This document shows, in pieces, positions 1 through 5,844 of a stretch of 6,787 nucleotides of DNA (the first letter of the stretch is position 1; every line of letters starts with the position of its first letter). The position numbers and the translations under genes were made by a program. The notes beneath the pieces are model-generated. The model worked only from the letters and a program-made list of their open reading frames with translations, searched no databases and was not told the DNA's origin. The stretch lies in contig NZGX01000026.1 in the NCBI GenBank assembly GCA_002691085.1, positions 53,640 through 60,426 on the forward strand. Direction: 5' to 3'. Source of the DNA: Rhodospirillaceae bacterium. Its GTDB lineage: Bacteria > Pseudomonadota > Alphaproteobacteria > Rhodospirillales > Rhodospirillaceae.

Positions 1-994
1 TTCGGATTTGCCAATCATTAAGGACCTGGTCAACTAATCCTTGATATCCTGCTTGGTTAGGAACATCTAAATGGAAAGATACCCCTCCAGGTTTCAATAT
101 TCTCCAAATCTCAGAAATTGAATCCTTAAGTATAGTGGGAGTAGTTTCATGACCCCAAATTGTTGAAACTACCAAATCAAAACTCTCATTTTCAAAATCC
201 ATTTCAGAAGAGTTCATTTGTATAAAGTTAACCGGAACATCTTCACTTTCAGCCTTTATATGCGCCCAACGAAGTAAGCCCTTAGCTACATCAATCCCAT
301 AGACCTCCGAATTTGGAAAGTGTTTAGCATAAGAAATAGTAGCCAACCCCGTACCACAACCAACATCAAGAATCCTCTTTGGTTTTTGTTTTCCAAATTC
401 TTTTTCCAAAATTTCTATTAGATAAGGAGTAGGAGGATAGCCAGCTTTGGCTGTTCTACCTTTTCCAGCAGCATAAACCATACTTCCGCCTGTATAACGG
501 GCTCCTGCCATTATATCAAAATCTTCATTATCACGCTCATAACAGAAACCACCCGGCTGTCGATGTATTTCAACCTTTGCTATATTTGATGGGGGAGTAA
601 AATTATCCTTCAACAAAATCGAGCCTTGTGTCTTTTTACGCCCCAGAACTTCTGAAGCCAATTTATTGAGGCGAGGTAAATCATGATCAATAGTATCCTC
701 AACACAATTCCACATCATCCCCTGACTAAGCCATGTAAGAGAAGACCAAGCCTTAAACAAATATTCATTTGAAAGTTTCTCTTTAACAAGCTTTCTATGC
801 TCCCTGTTTAGATCGTCAAGTGATTCTTTTATCTTTAATTCAAGATCATGCTTAAGCTCATTATTAAAATGATTCTTAATTTTATCTTGGAGATGAAAAT
901 TTACTTTTTGCTTAAACTTGATAATAAAAGCCTGCCTTGACAATTCATCATGTGTTGGATGTAAGTACACCTCTTTCCCAGAATTTCTGTCCAT
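1..994 (-). CDS. Class I SAM-dependent methyltransferase with long N-terminal extension (3' end cut by window edge)
   Basis: The reading frame stays open from ATG at 994 to the left edge, giving 331 residues without a stop, so the C-terminus is missing. The Rossmann-type methyltransferase domain begins near residue 200. Motif I is ILDVGCGTG (208-216), the acidic residue that binds the SAM ribose is D235 in VYGID, FDLVVST (282-288) fits the strand-4 motif, and LKPGG (300-304) is the usual post-catalytic turn. The start is supported by a Shine-Dalgarno AGAGGG 6 nt upstream. The first ~200 residues are not part of the catalytic fold. Residues 25-80 are Lys/Glu-rich and probably helical, followed by a stretch rich in aromatic and Gly residues (PGGFCYERD near 147-155, ARYTGGSMVYAAGKG near 165-179). 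The substrate cannot be read from the sequence. The gene lies 114 nt after oppF and may have its own promoter, so a role in the upstream pathway is not implied. The methyltransferase call is firm; its target is unknown. Confidence 0.87.
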   Translation of the reverse strand, partial: MDRNSGKEVYLHPTHDELSRQAFIIKFKQKVNFHLQDKIKNHFNNELKHDLELKIKESLDDLNREHRKLVKEKLSNEYLFKAWSSLTWLSQGMMWNCVEDTIDHDLPRLNKLASEVLGRKKTQGSILLKDNFTPPSNIAKVEIHRQPGGFCYERDNEDFDIMAGARYTGGSMVYAAGKGRTAKAGYPPTPYLIEILEKEFGKQKPKRILDVGCGTGLATISYAKHFPNSEVYGIDVAKGLLRWAHIKAESEDVPVNFIQMNSSEMDFENESFDLVVSTIWGHETTPTILKDSISEIWRILKPGGVSFHLDVPNQAGYQGLVDQVLNDWQIR

Positions 995-1000
995 TTCAAG

Positions 1001-1006
1001 CCCTCT
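1001..1006 (-). promoter_or_regulatory. Shine-Dalgarno site of the methyltransferase gene
   Basis: The minus strand reads AGAGGG followed by 6 nt (CTTGAA) and then ATG. This is the best ribosome binding site in the window and it fixes the methyltransferase start at 994. Confidence 0.65.
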
Positions 1007-1017
1007 AATACTAGTGA

Positions 1018-1023
1018 ATTATA
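1018..1023 (-). promoter_or_regulatory. Possible -10 element (TATAAT) upstream of the methyltransferase
   Basis: The minus strand carries a perfect TATAAT 23 nt before the ATG at 994, which would give a very short leader still containing the Shine-Dalgarno site. No good -35 hexamer is visible at 16-19 nt spacing; the best candidates match at only about two positions. In such AT-rich DNA a TATAAT can occur by chance, so this is a weak call. It is consistent with the 114-nt gap separating this gene from the opp operon. Confidence 0.3.
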
Positions 1024-1041
1024 ATTTTTTCATAGATCCTT

Positions 1042-1059
1042 ATAGCATATTACTGCTAT
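1042..1059 (-). repeat. Small perfect inverted repeat in the oppF-methyltransferase gap
   Basis: ATAGCA, a 6-nt loop, then TGCTAT form a perfect 6-bp hairpin. A second pair, TAGAT (1033-1037) with ATCTA (1058-1062), overlaps it and could compete. No T-tract follows on the minus strand, so it does not look like an intrinsic terminator. It could be an operator, a processing site or chance. The rest of the 995-1108 gap is AT-rich with nothing else recognisable. Confidence 0.3.
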
Positions 1060-1108
1060 CTAGAAAAATTATCTTTATAAATATTTACCCAAATTTTTAT
1101 ATTATTTC

Positions 1109-2092
1109 TTAATAAGAAACATGATGACATGCAACACGATGGCCTAGTTTAATTTTCTTTTCCTCTGGTTCTTTTATTGAACAAATATTTGTAGAATTTC
1201 TGCAGCGGGTCCTAAATACACATCCCGAAGGGGGAAATATTGGAGAAGGCGCATCCCCAACTAGATTATCTCTCTTCCTCTGCCTTTCACTTATTGGGTC
1301 AGGGATTGGTATTGCTGATAACAATGCCTTAGAATAGGGATGGGTGGGGTTTGAAAATAAATCATTTACACTAGCAATTTCCATCACTCTACCTAAGTAT
1401 AAAACCATCACACGATCGCTGATATGTTTTACAACTGATAAATCATGACTAATAAATAACAAGGCTATATTAAATCTTCTTTGTAAATCCTTTAGAAGGT
1501 TAATAACCTGTGCTTGAATTGAAACATCTAAAGCCGAGACTGGTTCATCACAAATTATTAATTTTGGCTTAAGGATTATTGCTCTTGCAATACCAATTCT
1601 TTGACATTGGCCTCCTGAGAACTCATGGGGGTATCTATTTATCATTGAGGAAGATAAGCCAACTGTCTCCATAGCTTGTTTAACTAATTCTTTTTTTTGT
1701 AAAGAAGTTAATTCCCTTCTATAATTCTCTAGAGGTTCAGAAATTATTTCAGAAACGGTCATTCTTGGATTTAGACTAGCCAAAGGGTCTTGAAAAACTA
1801 ACTGTATATTTTCTTTAAATTGACTATCTTCGTTTTTTTGACTTAAAGTCCAATCCTTTCCTAGCCATGTAACCTTACCGCTTTCTAAACGTACTAATTT
1901 TACAATAGCCCTTGCTAAAGATGATTTACCACATCCAGACTCACCAACCAGTCCCAAGGTTTCGGAAGGAGCAAGAGTAAAACTAACTCTATCGATTGCC
2001 TTAAAGTCATTGTATCTATTAAAAAAAAGATTACCGTTTTTAACTTTATATTTGACGGTTACGTTTTCTATATCGAGAAGATTATCTTTCAT
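1109..2092 (-). CDS. oppF: Oligopeptide-type ABC transporter ATP-binding protein OppF
   Basis: This is the second nucleotide-binding subunit of an Opp/Dpp (PepT family) importer, which hydrolyses ATP on the cytoplasmic face as a heterodimer with OppD. Counting from ATG at 2092 (327 residues): Walker A GESGCGKS (50-57), Q-loop Gln 101, signature FSGGQCQR (158-165), Walker B ending in D182-E183, D-loop SALD (186-189) and H-loop His 216, so all ATPase elements are intact. The C-terminal oligopeptide-transporter extension has HPY (251-253) and four cysteines at 291, 297, 304 and 322 (C-x5-C-x6-C-x17-C). SGGQCQR, LIICDEPVSALDVSIQAQV and PPSGCVFRTRC agree with E. coli OppF as I recall it. A TTG at 2113 would add 7 residues overlapping oppD. 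The ATG is preferred because it gives the coupled junction TAG-A-ATG with a GGTG motif upstream. Codons and frame look normal despite two 8-nt homopolymers. Confidence 0.93.
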   Translation of the reverse strand: MKDNLLDIENVTVKYKVKNGNLFFNRYNDFKAIDRVSFTLAPSETLGLVGESGCGKSSLARAIVKLVRLESGKVTWLGKDWTLSQKNEDSQFKENIQLVFQDPLASLNPRMTVSEIISEPLENYRRELTSLQKKELVKQAMETVGLSSSMINRYPHEFSGGQCQRIGIARAIILKPKLIICDEPVSALDVSIQAQVINLLKDLQRRFNIALLFISHDLSVVKHISDRVMVLYLGRVMEIASVNDLFSNPTHPYSKALLSAIPIPDPISERQRKRDNLVGDAPSPIFPPSGCVFRTRCRNSTNICSIKEPEEKKIKLGHRVACHHVSY

Positions 2093-2093
2093 T

Positions 2094-3062
2094 CTATTTA
2101 ACACCAAATTCAAAATGACATGCAGATAAATGACTTTGTTGTCTGAATTTTAGCTTAGGTTCTTTTTCCTTACAAATAGCTTTTACCTTGTTACACCTTG
2201 GATTAAAAGCACAGCCATTAGGTAATTTGTTAGGGTTTGGGGGCTGGCCTTTAATTGCCTCAAGAAAATCTATTTTCTTATCAAGACTTAAAGAACAGCT
2301 AAGAAGACCCAAGGTATAGGGGTGCTTGGTATTATAAAAGATTTCAAAAACATCGCCGCTCTCGACAACTGACCCCGCATACATTACTGCTACTCTATCT
2401 GCTATACCTGCTACAACGCCCAGATCATGAGTAATTAAAATAATAGCTGCCCCAATCTCAGTTTTGACTTCTTTAAGAAGGTCCATAATTTGTGCCTGAA
2501 CTGTTACATCTAATGCCGTTGTAGGCTCATCAGCAATTATTACATCTGGCTTACATATGAGTGCCATTGCAATCATAACCCTCTGTCTAAGACCTCCAGA
2601 GAGTTCATGTGGATACATTTGCATCCGTTTATCTGGTTCGGGAATATTAACCCTTTCAAACATCTTTTTTATTATCTTATATGAATCCTTTTTGCCTGCT
2701 CCCTGGTGATGAACCAACACTTCTCTAATTTGCTCTCCTACCTTCATATGAGGAGTTAAGGCTGTCATTGGGTCCTGGAAAATCATTGCAATTCGATTAC
2801 CACGTAATTTATTAAGCTCTTTTCTTTTCATCTCCAAAAGATTAGAGCCATTAAGATTAATTATACCAGATGACCTACCATTATCTGCAAGAAGGCCCAT
2901 TGCGGTAAGAAAAGTTTGACTTTTCCCTGAGCCTGACTCTCCAACAATTGCAAGGCACTCCCCTTGGTTTACATTTAAAGAAATATTGTTTACTGCCCTT
3001 ATGGTCCCATCAGCCGTATCAAAAATAACTGAAAGATTTTTTATCTCAAATAATCTACTCAT
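2094..3062 (-). CDS. oppD: Oligopeptide-type ABC transporter ATP-binding protein OppD
   Basis: This is the first nucleotide-binding subunit of the importer, 322 residues, a usual length for the family. Visible elements are Walker A GESGSGKS (41-48), Q-loop Gln 96, signature LSGGLRQ (154-160), Walker B IIADE with D178 and E179, D-loop TALD (182-185) and H-loop His 212. The C-terminal oligopeptide-transporter domain begins near HPY (247-249). It carries cysteines 294, 300, 307 and 325 with C-x5-C-x6-C-x17-C spacing; in related OppD/DppD proteins such a set can bind a [4Fe-4S] cluster. NGCAFNPRC is typical of the subfamily. The ATG at 3062 lies 4 nt after the oppC stop. The nearest purine-rich ribosome site, AAGGGA, is rather far upstream, so coupling to oppC translation is likely. 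It is named OppD rather than DppD from strong resemblance to E. coli OppD (VGESGSGKSQT, PTTALDVTVQAQIM) and from gene order. Confidence 0.93.
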   Translation of the reverse strand: MSRLFEIKNLSVIFDTADGTIRAVNNISLNVNQGECLAIVGESGSGKSQTFLTAMGLLADNGRSSGIINLNGSNLLEMKRKELNKLRGNRIAMIFQDPMTALTPHMKVGEQIREVLVHHQGAGKKDSYKIIKKMFERVNIPEPDKRMQMYPHELSGGLRQRVMIAMALICKPDVIIADEPTTALDVTVQAQIMDLLKEVKTEIGAAIILITHDLGVVAGIADRVAVMYAGSVVESGDVFEIFYNTKHPYTLGLLSCSLSLDKKIDFLEAIKGQPPNPNKLPNGCAFNPRCNKVKAICKEKEPKLKFRQQSHLSACHFEFGVK

Positions 3063-3066
3063 ATAT

Positions 3067-3990
3067 CTAACGGTCCCTTGGATCTAATGCATCTCTTAAA
3101 CCATCTCCTAAAAAGTTAAAGCTGAATAATGCAGTTGAAAGAAATAGTGCAGGAACTATTAGTGTTCTAGGTGTAATTTCCATCTCTCGAGCTCCTTCAG
3201 AAATTAGTGCGCCCCAACTCGTCATAGGCGGCTGAACACCTAAACCAAGAAAACTTAGAAAACTTTCTAGCAGAATAACCTGCGGTATTGTTAAAGTTAC
3301 ATACACAATCACTACACCAAGAATATTAGGTATTATATGCTTTAAAATAATTCTTGTGTTTGAGCTACCAGACACTCTTGCAGAGTCTATAAACTCCCTG
3401 TGTCTTAAAGCCATTGTTTGACCTCTTACTATTCTCGACATTGTTAACCATTCTACAAAGCCAATAGCAATAAACATTAAATAAAAATTCCTACCGAAAA
3501 TTACCATTAGAATAATAATAAAAAACATAAGAGGAATTACATATAAAATATCTACGATACGCATTAGTACCTGATCAATCCATCCACCAAGAAAACCAGC
3601 TAATGAACCAACTGTAACTCCAATAATAACTGCAACCATTGTAGCAAGTAAACCTACTTGAAAACTAACCTGACCTCCCTGCAGAATCCTTGCTAAGAGA
3701 TCTCTCCCTAGGGAGTCAGTTCCTAAATAATGACCATTATTAATATTAGGAGGTGTTGCTTCTATTAAATCCCAATCAATTTCATCATATGACCAAGATA
3801 AAAAATATGGTCCTACAAAACAAATAAAAGCAAGAAATATTATCAACAAAGCACTTACGAAAGCTGCTCTATTTAATATAAGTCTTTGTATTGCAGTGGA
3901 CCAAAGACTTCTCTCCTCAACATCCTTAAAAGAGTTAAGCGACTTTGAGTTTCTTTCGCTGGATTGAGAAAATATCTTGAAGAATTCCAT
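3067..3990 (-). CDS. oppC: Oligopeptide-type ABC transporter permease OppC
   Basis: This is an inner-membrane permease subunit, 307 residues, that pairs with OppB to form the translocation channel. A hydrophilic cytoplasmic N-terminus (1-40, containing EERSLW) is followed by TM1 at about 42-63. The OppC signature GHYLGTDSLGRDLLAR lies at 86-101 in the periplasmic loop, and further hydrophobic segments lie near 110-131, 147-182, 222-245 and 277-297. The cytoplasmic EAA loop that docks on the ATPases is visible at about 198-225 (REFIDSARVSG and following). The C-terminal GDGLRDALDPRDR is nearly diagnostic of OppC/DppC, and NRAA, WSYDEIDW and IVRGQT recall E. coli OppC closely. The ATG is 2 nt after the oppB stop (TAA-CA-ATG), with a GAGG ribosome site at 4002-4005 inside the end of oppB. 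Spacing of 11 nt is slightly long. No anomaly was seen in the protein. Confidence 0.94.
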   Translation of the reverse strand: MEFFKIFSQSSERNSKSLNSFKDVEERSLWSTAIQRLILNRAAFVSALLIIFLAFICFVGPYFLSWSYDEIDWDLIEATPPNINNGHYLGTDSLGRDLLARILQGGQVSFQVGLLATMVAVIIGVTVGSLAGFLGGWIDQVLMRIVDILYVIPLMFFIIILMVIFGRNFYLMFIAIGFVEWLTMSRIVRGQTMALRHREFIDSARVSGSSNTRIILKHIIPNILGVVIVYVTLTIPQVILLESFLSFLGLGVQPPMTSWGALISEGAREMEITPRTLIVPALFLSTALFSFNFLGDGLRDALDPRDR

Positions 3991-3992
3991 TG

Positions 3993-4928
3993 TTAATCAT
4001 ACCTCGTTTTCGGGTCTAACCATGCATAGGCCATATCTACAATTAGAGTGATTATGATTACTAGAAAGGCGGCTAATATTGTTACACCCATTACAAGCGT
4101 ATAATCTCTATTTAACGCTCCTTGAACAAAATACCTCCCAATTCCTGGCAATCCAAATATCGTCTCAACAACCATTGAACCTGTAAGCAGTGCTACTGTT
4201 GCAGGCCCAAGGAAGGTCACAACAGGAATCATCGAGCTCTTTAAAGCATGATTGATAACCACTTTATGATATGGCAATCCTTTTGCAGTTGCGGTTCTAA
4301 TGTAATTTGATCTCATTGTTTCAATCATACTAGCTCTAGTAATGCGAGCAATATAGGCTATAAATGGTAATGATAAACAAATTACTGGAAGAATCCTATT
4401 TTCCAGCCTGCCTCCTTCCCATCCACCTACCGGAAGCGAAAAGATTGTGTCTTTTAAAATGATACCAAAAAACAATGCTAAAAGGGGGCCAATAACAAAA
4501 GTCGGAATCACTATACCTATCATTGCGAAACTCATAATTAAGTGATCAACTTTTTTATTTTGATTTAAGGCAGCAATTATTCCAATAGGAATACCAAAAC
4601 AAACTGCTAGTATCAGCGCCAAAAAACCATTTGATGCGCTGATAGGCAGGCCCTGGGAGATTAGTTCTGTTACTGTGAAATCCTTATATTTAAATGAGGG
4701 TCCAAAGTCTCCATTTAGCAAATTTGTCAAGTAATCTAGATATTGTTTAATAAGCGGCTTATCAAAACCATAAGCAGCTCTGAGATTTTCCAATATTTCA
4801 GGTGGCAAAGGTGCCTCTTGATCAAAAGGACCACCCGGAGCTAACCTCATTAAAAAAAATGATAAGGTCACAACAGCAAGTAATGTTGGCAAGGCAATTA
4901 AAATACGTTTAATAAAATAAAACCACAT
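3993..4928 (-). CDS. oppB: Oligopeptide-type ABC transporter permease OppB
   Basis: This is an inner-membrane permease subunit, 311 residues, the usual size. There are about six membrane segments: TM1 at 8-29, then roughly 101-121, 131-158, 178-196, 232-255 and 277-303. The large periplasmic loop after TM1 contains RLAPGGPFD (28-36) and GDFGPSFKYKD (73-83), wording characteristic of OppB rather than DppB. The cytoplasmic EAA loop runs from Y209 through the AKGLP turn (215-219) to about 235, and FGLPGIGRYFVQGALNRDY (238-256) is the conserved loop before the last segment. The protein ends DPKTRYD, as family members do. ATG at 4928 is 9 nt after the FAH stop. I see no convincing Shine-Dalgarno there (only AGAAA), so translation may be coupled to the FAH gene. 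The short gap places the FAH enzyme in the same transcript. The substrate is set mainly by a binding protein that is absent here. Confidence 0.94.
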   Translation of the reverse strand: MWFYFIKRILIALPTLLAVVTLSFFLMRLAPGGPFDQEAPLPPEILENLRAAYGFDKPLIKQYLDYLTNLLNGDFGPSFKYKDFTVTELISQGLPISASNGFLALILAVCFGIPIGIIAALNQNKKVDHLIMSFAMIGIVIPTFVIGPLLALFFGIILKDTIFSLPVGGWEGGRLENRILPVICLSLPFIAYIARITRASMIETMRSNYIRTATAKGLPYHKVVINHALKSSMIPVVTFLGPATVALLTGSMVVETIFGLPGIGRYFVQGALNRDYTLVMGVTILAAFLVIIITLIVDMAYAWLDPKTRYD

Positions 4929-4937
4929 ACAAAATTT

Positions 4938-5774
4938 CTATATTTCTGTCTTGATATAATTTAATAGTGTTCCAACTTTATCAATTTCTACTTCCACCAA
5001 ATCGCCATCCTTAAGCCACAAAGGAGGGTTGCGGCCATATCCAACTCCATCTGGTGTTCCGGTAGAAATAATATCACCTGGATTCAAAAATGTGAAACTA
5101 GAGACGTATGCTATTATTCTCTTTATTGGAAAAATCATATTTTTAGTTGAACAACTTTGAACAACACCACCATTTATCCTTGTAATGATATTTAAATTTT
5201 GTGGGTCTGTAATATAAACTGACGGCATAAGCCAAGGACCAAAGGAACCAGATGAGTCAAAGTTTTTTCCTGCTGTTATAGAATGACTTTGGAAGTCACG
5301 CATAGAACCATCTAATAGGCAGCTATAGCCGGCAATATGCTTAATCGCATCTTTCTCCCGAATATGCCTTCCTCCCTTACCTATAATAACAGCAAGTTCT
5401 CCTTCATAATCATAATGGGAAGATACTTTAGACTTAATTAATGATTGCTTATGACCTACAAGTGACTGGGAAGTTCTAATAAATAAATTAATATTCTTGG
5501 GCACACTTCCACCCATTTCAACAGCATGGTCTTTATAATTCTTTCCAACACAAATAATCCTTGATGCATTAGGAATAACCTGGTGGAAGATTACCTTGTT
5601 GAAATCAATTCCTTCTGACCGATTTTCAACAATATCAATTAATCTATCTAAGGGCCCTCTTACAAGTAAATCTCTGAGGTTTTGAGCTACGTCAGATAGA
5701 TCAATAATTATATCATCTTTTAAAGCGCCAAAACTAATACCTTTGTCAAATTCGTATGAAACAAATTTAATCAA
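4938..5774 (-). CDS. Fumarylacetoacetate hydrolase (FAH) family enzyme
   Basis: This is a cytoplasmic metal-dependent enzyme of the FAH / 2-oxohepta-3-ene-1,7-dioate hydratase superfamily, 278 residues. Members hydrolyse, hydrate, isomerise or decarboxylate 2-oxo or acylpyruvate-like acids. An N-terminal lead (1-70) precedes the core, which opens with ICVGKNYKDHAVEMG (74-88). Expected metal ligands are E124 and E126 (DYEGELAVIIGK) and D155 (LLDGSMRD). K170 in the GKNFD stretch, SFGPW (177-181) and the end motif GDIISTGTPDGVG (242-254) are also family hallmarks. Oddities: the common NDVSARD block reads LDGSMRD, and the frequent F-x-K-P after the first motif reads FIRTS. These suggest a divergent substrate. 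The start is TTG, supported by AGGAA 6 nt upstream and an in-frame TAG just before it; the next Met is residue 87, too late. The gene is followed by oppB after 9 nt. Exact reaction unknown; family call firm. Confidence 0.9.
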   Translation of the reverse strand: MIKFVSYEFDKGISFGALKDDIIIDLSDVAQNLRDLLVRGPLDRLIDIVENRSEGIDFNKVIFHQVIPNASRIICVGKNYKDHAVEMGGSVPKNINLFIRTSQSLVGHKQSLIKSKVSSHYDYEGELAVIIGKGGRHIREKDAIKHIAGYSCLLDGSMRDFQSHSITAGKNFDSSGSFGPWLMPSVYITDPQNLNIITRINGGVVQSCSTKNMIFPIKRIIAYVSSFTFLNPGDIISTGTPDGVGYGRNPPLWLKDGDLVEVEIDKVGTLLNYIKTEI

Positions 5775-5780
5775 TTCTAT

Positions 5781-5785
5781 TTCCT
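5781..5785 (-). promoter_or_regulatory. Shine-Dalgarno site selecting the TTG start of the FAH-family gene
   Basis: The minus strand reads AGGAA, 6 nt (ATAGAA), then TTG. An in-frame TAG (5784-5786) overlaps this site, so no earlier start is possible. The site therefore decides a non-ATG start at 5774. Confidence 0.55.
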
Positions 5786-5791
5786 AGATTA

Positions 5792-5835
5792 GTAAAAATA
5801 AGCCCCAACCAAAGAATATATTAAAATCGGTTGAG
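5792..5835 (-). terminator. Weak hairpin followed by T-rich tract between the racemase-family and FAH genes
   Basis: In the 70-nt gap, minus-strand RNA can pair CUCAACC (5829-5835) with GGUUGGG (5804-5810), including one G-U pair and an 18-nt AT-rich loop. It is followed by GCTTATTTTTACT. The large loop and interrupted T-tract make it a poor intrinsic terminator. It might act as an attenuator or processing site that lowers expression downstream, or be chance. A weak promoter-like pair, TTTACT and TATTCT with 17 nt spacing, overlaps the same segment on the minus strand. Confidence 0.25.
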
Positions 5836-5844
5836 AGTAAAATT

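Noticed and set aside
918..1112. Plus-strand open frame of 64 codons
   Set aside because: It overlaps the start of the methyltransferase gene antisense and runs into an AT-rich gap. It has no recognisable motif and its composition is that of a chance frame.
1691..1698. Homopolymer of eight T (and another of eight A in oppF near 2021-2030) as possible frameshift or slippage sites
   Set aside because: The OppF frame runs intact through both with all motifs in order. In DNA this AT-rich such runs are expected.
2093..2113. TTG at 2113 as the start of oppF, overlapping oppD by 20 nt
   Set aside because: The ATG at 2092 gives a typical OppF N-terminus (MKDNLLDIENV) and the tight TAG-A-ATG junction. 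The seven extra residues add no family feature.
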